A stretch of DNA of 24,347 bases from an uncultured Collinsella sp. (GCA_934654605.1 CAKUGH010000022.1:1-24347), one strand, 5' to 3'. Counted from the first letter of the stretch, positions 14,331 through 22,483 are shown. Numbers and translations: made by a program. Notes: generated by a model from the sequence alone, not told the origin.

Positions 14331-15614
14331 ATGGCTGAAGAATTCGATTTCCATCCGATGTGGGAGAGCCTCGGCATGAATCTTGCCGACCACGACATGC
14401 TGCTGGGTGCCGTGGGCCAGATGTACGGGGATATGTTCCTGACGCAGAACAATCGCCCCAAGTCCACTTCCTACCTGGATTTTGTTGCCACCAACATTCA
14501 TAGCGGCCGTATTAAGGAGATGCTCGACAAGAAGGAGGCCGGCGAGGCCACCAAGATCGTCGGCTCGTTCTGCGTCTATGTGCCCGAGGAAATCGTGCTT
14601 GCGTGCGATGGTATTCCCGTGGGCCTGTGCTCTGGTGCCGACTGGGCAACGGACAAGGTCGAGGAGCATCTGCCGCGAAACACCTGTCCGCTCATCAAGA
14701 GCTTTGCTGGCTTTAAGCTGGGCGAGGTCTGCCCCTACATCGAGTCGAGCGACCTGGTAGTCGGCGAGAACACTTGCGACGGCAAGAAGAAGGCCTATGA
14801 GTTCTTTGCCACGCAAAAGAACATGTACGTCATGGATATCCCCAACGTGCACGACGAGTCGACGCTCGTGACCTGGAAGGCCGAGGTTAAGAAACTCGCT
14901 GCCAAGATTGAAGATGAGTGTGGCGTCAAGATTACGCCCGAGCGTCTGAAGGCCGCCATTCACGCCGTCAATGAGAAGCGTCGTGCCCTGCAGCGTTTGG
15001 CTGCGACCCGCGCTGCCGACCCCGCTCCTATCAGCGGTCTCGACAGCCTGCTGACCGTGCAGGCCGCCTTTATGGACGACACGCCGCGCCTGACCGGCGC
15101 CATCAACGACATGGCTGCCGAGTGCGAGGAGCGCGCCTCCAATGGTGAGGGCGTGGCACCCAAGGGCACCAAGCGCATCCTGTATACCGGTACGCCCATG
15201 GCCGTGCCCAACTGGAAACTGTTCAACCTAATCGAGAAGGCTGGCGGCGTCGTGGTGGGCGAGGAGTCCTGCACGGGCTCGCGCTACTACAAGGATCTGG
15301 TCGACGAGTCCGGCGAGACGGTCGACGAGATGCTCGACGCCATCGCCGAGCGCTACTTTAAGATCAACTGCGCCGTCTTTACCTCCAACGACCAGCGCAT
15401 GAAGGACATCGTCCAGATGGCGCGCGACCTGCATGCCGACGGCATCGTCGACGTGGCCCTGCAGTTCTGCACGCTCTACGAGATGGAGTCCTTCGCCGTG
15501 GAGAAGGCCGCCGAAGAGGCCGGTATTCCCTTTATGCACATCACGACCGACTACGCCGGCGAGGACGCAGGACAGCTGCAGACCCGCATTGAGGCCTTCT
15601 TGGAGACGATCTAG
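14331..15614 (+). CDS. 2-hydroxyacyl-CoA dehydratase/double-cubane family protein (first subunit)
   Basis: This 427-residue oxygen-sensitive iron-sulfur protein belongs to the HGD-D family, which includes 2-hydroxyacyl-CoA dehydratase subunits and double-cubane-cluster reductases. Cysteines in family positions are C81, C100, C119 (NTCPLIKS), C134 (GEVCPY), C149 (ENTCDGKKKAYE), C314, C347 and C380 (QFCTLYEME). The TCDGKKK motif is a hallmark. It differs from its downstream paralogue at residue 288, where ILYTGTP has threonine in place of cysteine, so the two may have different cluster ligation. It could be one half of a heterodimer or a separate homodimeric reductase. The substrate cannot be read from sequence. 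ATG at 14331 follows AGGGG (14319-14323). It is probably the first gene of an operon with the second paralogue and the activator. Confidence 0.85.
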   Translation: MAEEFDFHPMWESLGMNLADHDMLLGAVGQMYGDMFLTQNNRPKSTSYLDFVATNIHSGRIKEMLDKKEAGEATKIVGSFCVYVPEEIVLACDGIPVGLCSGADWATDKVEEHLPRNTCPLIKSFAGFKLGEVCPYIESSDLVVGENTCDGKKKAYEFFATQKNMYVMDIPNVHDESTLVTWKAEVKKLAAKIEDECGVKITPERLKAAIHAVNEKRRALQRLAATRAADPAPISGLDSLLTVQAAFMDDTPRLTGAINDMAAECEERASNGEGVAPKGTKRILYTGTPMAVPNWKLFNLIEKAGGVVVGEESCTGSRYYKDLVDESGETVDEMLDAIAERYFKINCAVFTSNDQRMKDIVQMARDLHADGIVDVALQFCTLYEMESFAVEKAAEEAGIPFMHITTDYAGEDAGQLQTRIEAFLETI

Positions 15615-15620
15615 GCCGCG

Positions 15621-15722
15621 CGGCTTCCCCAGGCACCCGATCTTGCCGTTCAAACCGTCGCTTGCGTACCAAAGTACGCGGCGCTCCTCTTTCACGGCAA
15701 CCTCGGGTACCTGGGAAAGCCG
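15621..15722. repeat. Long hairpin element with conserved core
   Basis: Arms of 29 bases (15621-15649 and 15694-15722) pair with about four mismatches. The loop holds a perfect hairpin GCGTAC-CAAA-GTACGC (15664-15679) and GCTCCTCTTTC (15683-15693). It occupies most of the 153-base gap between the two dehydratase-family genes. The order GTCG, small hairpin, GCTCC...CTCTTTC, outer arm is shared with the element at 94-191, although the arms differ. A T-rich stretch (15739-15753) follows but is too distant for a classic terminator. Confidence 0.7.
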
Positions 15723-15767
15723 TCTCCGTTGTCGGATTTCTTAGTTTTTTTCTTATTTGGGAGTTGT

Positions 15768-16931
15768 ATGTCCGAGGTTTCTGAGCAGCCGTTGCCGCGC
15801 ACGTTTGAGGAGTTCAACGAGCAGCGCAAGGCGGCGTTTATTCGCGTTAAGGACTACAAGCAGGCCGGCAATCGCCTGGTCGGTTTTTTGTGCAGCTATA
15901 CGCCGCTCGAGATTATCGATGCCGCGGGGGCTGCAAGCGTCGCCCTGTGCGGTACGTCCGACGAGGTAATTCCCGAGGCTGAGAAGGTGCTGCCGGCAAA
16001 TCTGTGCCCGCTCATCAAGTCGACCTACGGCTTTGCCTATTCGCAAAAGTGCCCGTTTACGTACTTTAGCGACTTGATCATCGGCGAGACCACCTGCGAC
16101 GGCAAGAAGAAGATGTATGAGCTGCTGAACGAGCTCAAGCGTACGCACATTCTACATTTGCCGCAGAGCCGCGACCGTGCCTACGAGCGCGAGGGCTGGT
16201 ACGAGGAGTGCCGCCTGCTCAAGGAGGAGCTCGAGAACTTCTACGGCATCACGATTACCGATGACGACCTGCGCGCTGCTGTGCGTCGCCGCAACCGCCT
16301 GCGTGCCGCCCAGCTCGAGATGTTTGCGCTGCAGGCCAACCAGCCGGCGGCCATGAGCGGCGTCGACCTGATGAGCACCATGTTTGCCGGTACGTTCAGC
16401 TTTGATATCGAGGCCTATACGCAGCAGCTGGAGCAGAAGGTCGCTGCCCTGCGCGAGGCTTACGACGCGGGCGAGCGCCCCGTTGTGGCGGATGCCAAGC
16501 GCATCCTTATCACCGGCTGCCCGGTGGGTGGCGTGATCAACAAGATCGGCCGCACCATCGAGTCCAACGGCGGCGTGGTCGTGTGCATGGACGACTGCTC
16601 GGGCGAGCGTACGGCCGCCATGATGATTGACCCCGACGCGCCCGATATCCTGCGCGCTATCGCCGATCGCTATCTGGACATCAACTGCTCGGTCATGACG
16701 CCCAACGACGGCCGCATGGACAACACGCTGGCCATGTGCGAGAAGTACCACGTCGACGGCGTCGTTGAGAGCGTGCTGCAGGCGTGCCACACCTTCAATG
16801 TGGAAAGCGCCCGCATGCAGGAGGCCGTCGAGGGCGCGGGCATTCCGTACATGAAGATCGAGACCGACTACAGCAACGGCGACATGGGCCAGATCGAGAC
16901 GCGCATCGCCGCCTTTATCGAGACACTGTAG
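15768..16931 (+). CDS. Double-cubane-cluster-type anaerobic reductase (second paralogue)
   Basis: This 387-residue protein is a paralogue of the upstream gene. Its cysteines are C42, C61, C80 (NLCPLIKS), C95 (SQKCPF), C110 ([11 protein letters not shown]), C251 (ITGCPVGG), C277, C307 and C340 ([10 protein letters not shown]). The full set, including C251, and the length resemble the double-cubane-cluster anaerobic reductases. These receive low-potential electrons from an ATP-driven activator and reduce small molecules in vitro. A beta-type subunit of a 2-hydroxyacyl-CoA dehydratase is the alternative. ATG at 15768 follows GGGAG (15759-15763) with a short 4-base spacing. The activator gene lies 51 bases downstream, behind a hairpin. 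The substrate is unknown. Confidence 0.87.
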   Translation: MSEVSEQPLPRTFEEFNEQRKAAFIRVKDYKQAGNRLVGFLCSYTPLEIIDAAGAASVALCGTSDEVIPEAEKVLPANLCPLIKSTYGFAYSQKCPFTYFSDLIIGETTCDGKKKMYELLNELKRTHILHLPQSRDRAYEREGWYEECRLLKEELENFYGITITDDDLRAAVRRRNRLRAAQLEMFALQANQPAAMSGVDLMSTMFAGTFSFDIEAYTQQLEQKVAALREAYDAGERPVVADAKRILITGCPVGGVINKIGRTIESNGGVVVCMDDCSGERTAAMMIDPDAPDILRAIADRYLDINCSVMTPNDGRMDNTLAMCEKYHVDGVVESVLQACHTFNVESARMQEAVEGAGIPYMKIETDYSNGDMGQIETRIAAFIETL

Positions 16932-16936
16932 GACGA

Positions 16937-16967
16937 ATGCGGCAAAGGGGTGGTCCCTTTGCCGCAT
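16937..16967 (+). other. Intercistronic hairpin before the activator gene
   Basis: ATGCGGCAAAGGG (16937-16949) and its exact complement (16955-16967) form a 13-bp stem with a 5-base loop. It ends three bases before the AAGGAGG of the activator. There is no T run, so it may set relative expression or stabilise RNA rather than terminate. It shares the CAAAGGG/CCCTTTG core with the terminator at 5263-5291. Confidence 0.7.
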
Positions 16968-16982
16968 GTGAAGGAGGATGCC

Positions 16983-17747
16983 GTGGTTGGCATTGGTATC
17001 GACATCGGCTCGACGGCTGCGAAGGCTGCGGTGGTGGAGGCGGATGACGCGATCGCGTGGACCTGCGTGATGCCGACGGGGTATTCGTCGGTCGATGCGG
17101 CCGAGCGCCTGCGCGCAGAGCTTGCTTCGGCCGGCTACGACGTGGCGGCCGACGACGTGCGTGTGGTCGCGACCGGTTACGGCCGTGTCGCCGTGCCCTA
17201 TGCGCACAAGGTCGTGACCGAGATAACCTGCCATGGCACCGGCGCTGTGGCGCTCTTTGGCGACCACGGCACCGTGATCGACGTGGGCGGCCAGGACACC
17301 AAGGTCATCCAACTTAAAGGCGGCCGCGTGGCCAAGTTTGCCATGAACGACAAGTGCGCTGCCGGTACGGGGCGCTTTTTGGAGATCATGGCCGATCGTC
17401 TGGGCATTTCTCAGCAGCAGATGGCAGACCTTGCCCGCTCCGGTGAGCCAACCAAGATCAGCAGCATGTGTACGGTGTTTGCCGAAAGCGAGGTCATTAG
17501 TCTGATCGGTCGCGGTGAGCCGCGCGAGAACATCGCGCGCGGTGTGATCGAAAGCGTCGTGTCGCGCGTGGCGACTATGGCCGGGCAGGCAGCGGGCGCC
17601 CCGTACTACCTGACCGGCGGCCTGTGCGAGAACGCTTACGTTGTGGAGCGGCTGGGAGCGCTGCTGGGCTCGCCGGTGACCACCTCGCCCGAAGCCCGTT
17701 TTGCCGGCGCCATCGGCGCGGCGATTCGCGCGCAGGCACTCGGCTGA
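16983..17747 (+). CDS. Acyl-CoA dehydratase activase-type ATPase (BadF/BadG/HgdC family)
   Basis: This 254-residue ASKHA-fold ATPase couples ATP hydrolysis to injection of a low-potential electron into a partner iron-sulfur enzyme ('archerase'). Visible features are the first phosphate loop GIDIGSTAAKAAV (5-17), second nucleotide motif VIDVGGQDTK (98-107), and the two cysteines that bind one [4Fe-4S] cluster at the dimer interface: NDKCAAGTGRF (C125) and SSMCTVFAESEV (C163), spaced as in HgdC. GTG at 16983 is chosen because AAGGAGG (16971-16977) lies five bases upstream. Length is standard. It directly follows the two dehydratase-family genes, its obvious partners, and precedes selD. Confidence 0.93.
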   Translation: MVGIGIDIGSTAAKAAVVEADDAIAWTCVMPTGYSSVDAAERLRAELASAGYDVAADDVRVVATGYGRVAVPYAHKVVTEITCHGTGAVALFGDHGTVIDVGGQDTKVIQLKGGRVAKFAMNDKCAAGTGRFLEIMADRLGISQQQMADLARSGEPTKISSMCTVFAESEVISLIGRGEPRENIARGVIESVVSRVATMAGQAAGAPYYLTGGLCENAYVVERLGALLGSPVTTSPEARFAGAIGAAIRAQALG

Positions 17748-17817
17748 TATGCAGGACGTAGATTCGCGTTCATGCGTATACTGGGATGAAATGACTGACC
17801 GATGAAAGGAGGTATCG

Positions 17818-18867
17818 ATGGCAGAGGACACGATTAGGCTCACGTCTATGACCGCCGCGAGCGGCTGAGCCGCTAAGTTGGCTCCTGGAGCCCTCGCCCA
17901 GGTCCTGGGCGACTTACCCAATGTGCATAACGACAACCTGCTCGTGGGATTCGATACCTCCGACGATGCGAGTGTCTTTCGCGTTGGCGAAAACCTGGGA
18001 CTCGTGCAGTCCATCGACTTCTTTCCGCCGATGGTCGACGATCCGTTCCTGTTTGGCCAAATCGCCGCGGCCAACTCGCTGTCGGACATCTACGCCATGG
18101 GCGGTACGCCGAGCCATGCCATGAACCTGCTGTGCATCCCTAATTGCCTGGGCGTTGAGGTTGCGGGGCAGATTTTGGCGGGCGGCGCCGACAAGTGCGT
18201 TGAGGCCGGCTGCACCATCGCGGGTGGCCACACCATCAACGACGACGAGCCCAAGTACGGTCTGTCCGTGAGCGGTTTTGTCCCGCTCAATCGCATGCTC
18301 GCCAACAGCGGCGCGCGCGTGGGCGATGCTCTGTTGCTGACCAAGGCGGTCGGCTCCGGCATCATCACTACGGCCATTAAGGGCGAGCTCATCGAGCAGG
18401 ATGAGGCCGCAGCGATGTTTGACTCGATGCGCACCCTCAACGAGGCACCGATTCGCCTTGCCGACGGACTCGACCTTCACGGCTGTACCGACGTTACGGG
18501 CTTTGGCCTGATTGGACATGCGTGTGAGATGGCTGAGGGATCGGGCGTGCAGATTGAGCTTGCGTCTGGGGCGGTGCCACTCTTTGACCAGGTGCTCGAC
18601 ATGGCGCGACTGGGCATTATCCCGGCGGGCGCCTACCGAAACCAGGACTTCTTTGGCCCACGTGTGGCTGCCGACGATGACCTGGAGCCGGGCATGCTGG
18701 ATGCACTGTACGATCCGCAGACGTCTGGTGGCCTGCTCATCGCGGCGCCTGCCGCCGATGTGGATGAGCTTGCGCGCCGCCTGCATGCCGAGGGTCGCAT
18801 CGCCGCCGTTGTCGGTCGCGTATGCGAGGCAGAGCCGGGCGGTCCCGCTGTTCACGTTGTCCGCTAG
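17818..18867 (+). CDS. selD: Selenide, water dikinase SelD, selenocysteine-containing
   Basis: This 349-residue enzyme makes selenophosphate from selenide and ATP, the selenium donor for selenocysteine and selenouridine synthesis. The reading frame starts at ATG 17818 (AAAGGAGG at about 17805-17812) and contains TGA at 17866 as codon 17. The sequence there reads MTAASG-Sec-AAKLAPGAL, matching the SelD active-site motif where Cys or Sec precedes AAK. Downstream, VGFDTSDDASVF, QSIDFFPPMVDDP, AAANSLSDIYAMGGTP and AGGHTINDDEPKYGLSV are classic SelD segments. A bSECIS-like hairpin follows the TGA. Gene finders that stop at TGA would begin the gene near 17878 and lose the catalytic residue. It lies between the activator and yedF. 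A TATACT at 17777-17782 may be its own -10. Confidence 0.95.
17894..17912 (+). promoter_or_regulatory. bSECIS hairpin for UGA recoding in selD
   Basis: TCGCCCAG (17894-17901) pairs perfectly with CTGGGCGA (17905-17912), leaving apical loop GTC preceded by G, so the tip reads AGGUC as in the E. coli fdhF element. The loop G lies about 33 bases after the UGA, within the range known for bacterial SECIS elements. It is expected to recruit SelB with Sec-tRNA. Confidence 0.8.
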
Positions 18868-18923
18868 CGGCGCGTTTATTGAACTATGTACTGTTTTAGA
18901 ACGATGAACTCGAAAGGAAAACT

Positions 18924-19550
18924 ATGTCTACCAAGATTGAAGTCAACGCCATGGGCGATGCCTGCCCGCTGCCCGTCGTCAAGACGCTCAAGGCCTTGAA
19001 GCAGCTTGAGGGCGAGGGCACCGTCGTGACCTCGGTCGATAACGAGACCGCCGTCAAGAATATCTCCAAGATGGCGCAGGAGAAGGGCTGCACGGCCTCG
19101 GTCGAGAAGGTCGCGGATGCCGAGTGGCACGTGACCGTCGCGACCGCCGGCGCCGTTGCCGTGGCCGATCCCGAGCAGGACGGCGCCGCCTTCTGCGACG
19201 CCAACGCCGACAAGGGCAAGCTGGTCATTTCCGTCTACACCGATTGCATGGGCCGTGGTGACGACGAGCTGGGCCACAAGCTCATGAAGGCGTTCATCTT
19301 TGCCGTGACGCAGCAGGAGGAGCTACCCGCGACCATGCTGTTCTACAACGGCGGCGCAAAGCTCACCGTAGAGGGCTCGCCGGTGCTCGACGACCTCAAG
19401 GCCCTGGCCGAGCAGGGTGCGGAGATCCTTACCTGCGGCACCTGCCTCGATCACTTTGGCATTAAGGACCAGCTCGCGGTGGGCGAGGTCACCAACATGT
19501 ACGTGATCGTGGAGAAGATGGAGCAGGCCGTGCGCGTCGTGCGCCCGTAA
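18924..19550 (+). CDS. yedF: Selenium metabolism protein YedF
   Basis: This 208-residue two-part protein has an N-terminal TusA/SirA-like domain (1 to about 75) with the CPxP motif ACPLPVVKTLKAL (C14), the site that carries persulfide or perselenide in related proteins. Its C-terminal DsrE/YchN-like domain (about 98-208) has cysteines at C108 (YTDCMGRG) and in CGTC (171-174). This fused architecture is the YedF form found next to selD in selenium-using bacteria, and selenium trafficking is the likely but unproven role. ATG at 18924 has GAAAGGAAA just upstream. It follows selD by 56 bases and precedes the DUF3343 gene by 18 bases, so the three are probably one unit. Confidence 0.92.
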   Translation: MSTKIEVNAMGDACPLPVVKTLKALKQLEGEGTVVTSVDNETAVKNISKMAQEKGCTASVEKVADAEWHVTVATAGAVAVADPEQDGAAFCDANADKGKLVISVYTDCMGRGDDELGHKLMKAFIFAVTQQEELPATMLFYNGGAKLTVEGSPVLDDLKALAEQGAEILTCGTCLDHFGIKDQLAVGEVTNMYVIVEKMEQAVRVVRP

Positions 19551-19568
19551 CGCTTGGGCGGGATTGCC

Positions 19569-19820
19569 ATGAGAGAGAAGCGCCCGGCGCTGGTCATCAC
19601 GTTTCCCACCACGGCGGCCGCCATGGGTTGCGAGGCCCTGTGCACCGAACGCGGCCTTCCCGGACGCACGATTCCCGTGCCGGGGGAGGTCGCTGCCGGC
19701 TGTGGTCTGGCGTGGAAGGCCCTGCCTGCGGATGAGGAACTGCTGCGCGGCGAGCTTGCTGCGGCCGGCGTTCCCACCGAGGGCTTTACCGTGATCGACA
19801 TGTGGGAGGTCGTGCGATGA
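19569..19820 (+). CDS. DUF3343 small cysteine protein
   Basis: This 83-residue protein matches DUF3343, a small putative Se/S carrier family often found beside yedF and a class V aminotransferase. Family features are the opening ALVITFPTTAAAMGCE (7-22), C25, and the signature GRTIPVPGEVAAGCGLAW (32-49) with C45. No membrane segment is present. ATG at 19569 is chosen by alignment to the family; the ribosome-binding site is poor (GGGCGGGA), suggesting translational coupling to yedF. Its stop TGA overlaps the ATG of the next gene (ATGA). A selenium-binding or delivery role is inferred from the company it keeps. Confidence 0.85.
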   Translation: MREKRPALVITFPTTAAAMGCEALCTERGLPGRTIPVPGEVAAGCGLAWKALPADEELLRGELAAAGVPTEGFTVIDMWEVVR

Positions 19821-20956
19821 TCTATCTGGATAACGCGGCGACGACCATGCATAAACTGCAAACGGTGGTTGATGCCGTGACGCAGGCGATGTGTTCGCTC
19901 GGCAATGCCGGGCGCGGCGCCACGTCGGGTGCGCTCGATGCCGCGCGTACGATTCACGGCTGCCGTGCCAAGCTCGCGCGCCTGCTGGGTTGTCCGCGTG
20001 CCGACCATGTGTGCTTTACGCCTAACTCCACGGCGGCGCTCAACACCGCCATCAATGGCGTGGTGCGCCCCGGCGACCGGGTGGTCACGACGATGCTCGA
20101 GCACAATTCCGTGCTTCGCCCGCTCAATCGCCTGGCGGCGGAGCAGGGCGTGGCTGTTGAGCACGCCGGCTGCGATGTGAACGGCGTGCTCGACTATGAC
20201 GAGCTTGAGCGCTTGGTGACGCCGGGCACGCGTGCCGTGGTGGTGACGCATGCCTCCAACGTGACTGGCAATGCCGTTGACGTTGCGCGTGTGGCGGCTA
20301 TGGCTCATGCGGCTGGTGCACTGGTGATTGTCGATGCGTCGCAGTCTGCCGGTGCGGCGAAGATTGACATGCAGGGCATGGGGCTCGACATTGTGTGCTT
20401 TACCGGCCACAAGGGGCTTATGGGTCCGCAGGGCACCGGTGGCCTGGCTGTGGCGGAGGGCATCGATGTGGCGCCGTGGGCCATGGGTGGCACGGGCGTG
20501 CATAGCTTCGATACTCTGCAACCGCTGGAGTGGCCGACGCGCCTGGAGGCGGGCACACTTAACGGCCATGGTATTGCCGGTCTTTCCGCTGGACTCGATT
20601 TTATCGAGACCCAGGGTGGGGTCGAGGCGATTGCTGCCCACGAGCGCGCGCTTGCTGATCGCTTCCTGGCCGGTGTGCGCGAAATTCCGGGCATTACGCT
20701 CTATGGCGCCTTTGACCAGCCGACGCACTCGTCGATCGTGTCGCTCAACGTGGGCGATATCGATTCGGCCGAGATTTCGGACGCGCTTATGCAAGGGTGG
20801 GGGATTGCGACCCGTCCCGGCGCCCATTGCGCCCCGCTCATGCACCGCGCGCTGGGAACCGAGCGCCAGGGTGTCGTGCGCTTCTCGTTTGGGTACTTCA
20901 ACACGGATGACGAAGTCGACACGGCAATTGACGCCGTGCGCGATTTAGCCTGCTAA
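19817..20956 (+). CDS. Class V aminotransferase/cysteine desulfurase (selenium-linked)
   Basis: This 379-residue PLP enzyme of the NifS/SufS/CsdB superfamily removes sulfur or selenium from (seleno)cysteine. Visible features are the N-terminus IYLDNAATT (2-10), the cofactor-stacking histidine in MLEHNSVLRP (H96), aspartate D173 in VDASQSAGA, the PLP lysine in CFTGHKGLMGPQGTGG (K199), and the active cysteine in RPGAHCAPLMHRALG (C338). The branch corresponds to the 'EF2568'-type aminotransferases commonly located with selD/yedF. ATG at 19817 overlaps the stop of the DUF3343 gene, and GGGAGG lies at about 19804-19809. It probably supplies selenium from selenocysteine to SelD with YedF/DUF3343; plain sulfur mobilisation cannot be excluded. 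A terminator follows. Confidence 0.9.
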   Translation: MIYLDNAATTMHKLQTVVDAVTQAMCSLGNAGRGATSGALDAARTIHGCRAKLARLLGCPRADHVCFTPNSTAALNTAINGVVRPGDRVVTTMLEHNSVLRPLNRLAAEQGVAVEHAGCDVNGVLDYDELERLVTPGTRAVVVTHASNVTGNAVDVARVAAMAHAAGALVIVDASQSAGAAKIDMQGMGLDIVCFTGHKGLMGPQGTGGLAVAEGIDVAPWAMGGTGVHSFDTLQPLEWPTRLEAGTLNGHGIAGLSAGLDFIETQGGVEAIAAHERALADRFLAGVREIPGITLYGAFDQPTHSSIVSLNVGDIDSAEISDALMQGWGIATRPGAHCAPLMHRALGTERQGVVRFSFGYFNTDDEVDTAIDAVRDLAC

Positions 20957-20979
20957 ACACGCTCAAGCGTATATACTTT

Positions 20980-21011
20980 CGGGACGGGTGTTTTTGCCCG
21001 TCCCGTTTTTG
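20980..21011 (+). terminator. Rho-independent terminator after the selenium gene cluster
   Basis: CGGGACGGG (20980-20988) pairs perfectly with CCCGTCCCG (20997-21005), followed by TTTTTTG. A TATACT at 20972-20977 just ahead may be a brnQ promoter; if so, the hairpin would sit in the brnQ leader and could attenuate it. Confidence 0.88.
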
Positions 21012-21033
21012 TTTCGACCCGAAAGGTGTGCCT

Positions 21034-22392
21034 ATGGCCTCATCCGCTCCGCGCGGTCTGCGCTCCGACCATGTCGTTACCGTCGGCATCGCTCTGTTCT
21101 CGATGCTCTTTGGTGCCGGCAACCTCATTATTCCGCCGCTTCTGGCACTGCAGGCAGGTTCTGCCACGCCGCTTGCCATGATCGGCTTTTTGATTGCCGC
21201 TATCGGCCTGCCCGTCATGGGCTTTATCGCCGTGGCGCTTGCCGGAACGGCGCGCGAGCTGGCCGGTCGCGTGCACCCCAAGTTTGGCGAGTTCTTCGTC
21301 GCGGCGGTGTATCTGGCGATCGGTCCGTGCCTGGCCATTCCTCGTACGAGCTCCACGGCCTTCGAGATGCTGGTGCCGCTGCTGCCCGAGGGCGTTTCGC
21401 TCGGCACGGCTCGCCTGGTGTTTGCCGTCGCCTTCTTCGTCGTCGCGTTTGCGCTTACGCTGCGCCCGGGCGTCATCACGCGCGTGCTCGGTCGCATTAC
21501 GGGCCCCGCGCTCATCGCGCTCATCGTGCTGGTCGTGGGTGCCGCCGTGATCTCGCCCTTGGGACCGGCTGCCGCGCCGCAGGCTCCCTATGATGCGGGT
21601 GCTGCCGTGCAGGGCTTCTTGACCGGCTATCAGACGATGGACCTGCTTGCGTCGCTCGCCTTTGGCATCATCATCGCCGAGACTATCCATGAGCTCGGCG
21701 TTACCGACGATAAGCGCGTGGCATTCGAGATCTCGCGCTCCGGCGTGATCGCCGGCGTGCTCATGGCCATCATCTACTGCGGCCTGGCACTTGCCGGTAT
21801 GCAGCTCGGCACCGTGATGCCCGATGCGACGAACGGCGCTGCCATCCTTGCCCGCTCGGCCTCCATGCACTTTGGTCTGGCCGGCACGGTCGTGGTCTTC
21901 GCGATCTTTTTCCTCGCCTGCATGAACGTGTGCATTGGCCTCATTAGCTGCTGCTCGCGTTACTTCTGCGAGACGTATGTGGTCGAAGGGGGAGCGGAGG
22001 CCTCCGAGGAGGACATGCGCCGTCCCTTTGCGGTTCTCGCCTTTGTGTTCGCAGCGTTTTCGTGCGTTCTCTCCAACGTGGGCCTCGACATGATCCTCAT
22101 GTTCTCGGTGCCCATGCTCAACGCTTTGTATCCCGTTGCCATCGTGCTGGTACTGATGGGCCTGGTGCACGGCTTTTGCGACGCTCATCCGCAGGTGTGG
22201 GTCTGGGTCGGCGGCGTGGTTGCCGTGCAGAGTGTGATCACCTCGGTCCGCGACGCGTTCTTTGCGAGCGCGTGGTTGCCGTTCGATGCGTTGCCACTGG
22301 CGGACATTGGAGCTGCATGGGCGCCGGTCGCCGTGGCGGCGTTCGTGATTGGCCTGCTCCATAGCCAGTTTGTCGCACATTCGAGGAGCTAG
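21034..22392 (+). CDS. brnQ: Branched-chain amino acid transporter BrnQ (LIVCS family)
   Basis: This 452-residue membrane protein imports leucine, isoleucine and valine by cation symport. The N-terminal helix FSMLFGAGNLIIPPLLALQAG is the family hallmark. Later segments GPCLAIPRTSSTAFEM and QTMDLLASLAFG are also typical, and about 12 hydrophobic segments run through the protein. ATG at 21034 follows GAAAGG at about 21021-21026; an in-frame GTG at 21028 is less likely. It is expressed separately from the selenium genes, being behind their terminator. No T-box or leucine leader was recognised. The tRNA promoter begins 12 bases after its stop codon. Confidence 0.93.
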   Translation: MASSAPRGLRSDHVVTVGIALFSMLFGAGNLIIPPLLALQAGSATPLAMIGFLIAAIGLPVMGFIAVALAGTARELAGRVHPKFGEFFVAAVYLAIGPCLAIPRTSSTAFEMLVPLLPEGVSLGTARLVFAVAFFVVAFALTLRPGVITRVLGRITGPALIALIVLVVGAAVISPLGPAAAPQAPYDAGAAVQGFLTGYQTMDLLASLAFGIIIAETIHELGVTDDKRVAFEISRSGVIAGVLMAIIYCGLALAGMQLGTVMPDATNGAAILARSASMHFGLAGTVVVFAIFFLACMNVCIGLISCCSRYFCETYVVEGGAEASEEDMRRPFAVLAFVFAAFSCVLSNVGLDMILMFSVPMLNALYPVAIVLVLMGLVHGFCDAHPQVWVWVGGVVAVQSVITSVRDAFFASAWLPFDALPLADIGAAWAPVAVAAFVIGLLHSQFVAHSRS

Positions 22393-22403
22393 GGTTTCTG
22401 CGC

Positions 22404-22432
22404 TTGCACAGGCGGGGAGTCTCCCCTATAAT
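22404..22432 (+). promoter_or_regulatory. Promoter of the tRNA-Pro/tRNA-Gly unit
   Basis: TTGCAC (22404-22409) and TATAAT (22427-22432) are separated by exactly 17 bases, the best promoter match in the window. The spacer contains the palindrome GGGGAGTCTCCCC (22414-22426), ending one base before the -10. Confidence 0.88.
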
Positions 22433-22483
22433 TTCCTTCGCTTTGGGACACGCAAGGTTTAGACCTTAGCTGCTCAACACCTT

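Noticed and set aside
16979..16985. ATG at 16979 as start of the activator gene
   Set aside because: It is in a different frame from the ATPase; GTG at 16983 is in frame and has AAGGAGG at good spacing.
17878..18867. SelD starting at TTG 17878 after the TGA, or selD as a pseudogene with a nonsense codon
   Set aside because: The residues before the TGA match the SelD N-terminus, the TGA falls exactly at the Cys/Sec site, and a bSECIS hairpin follows, so recoding is the better explanation.
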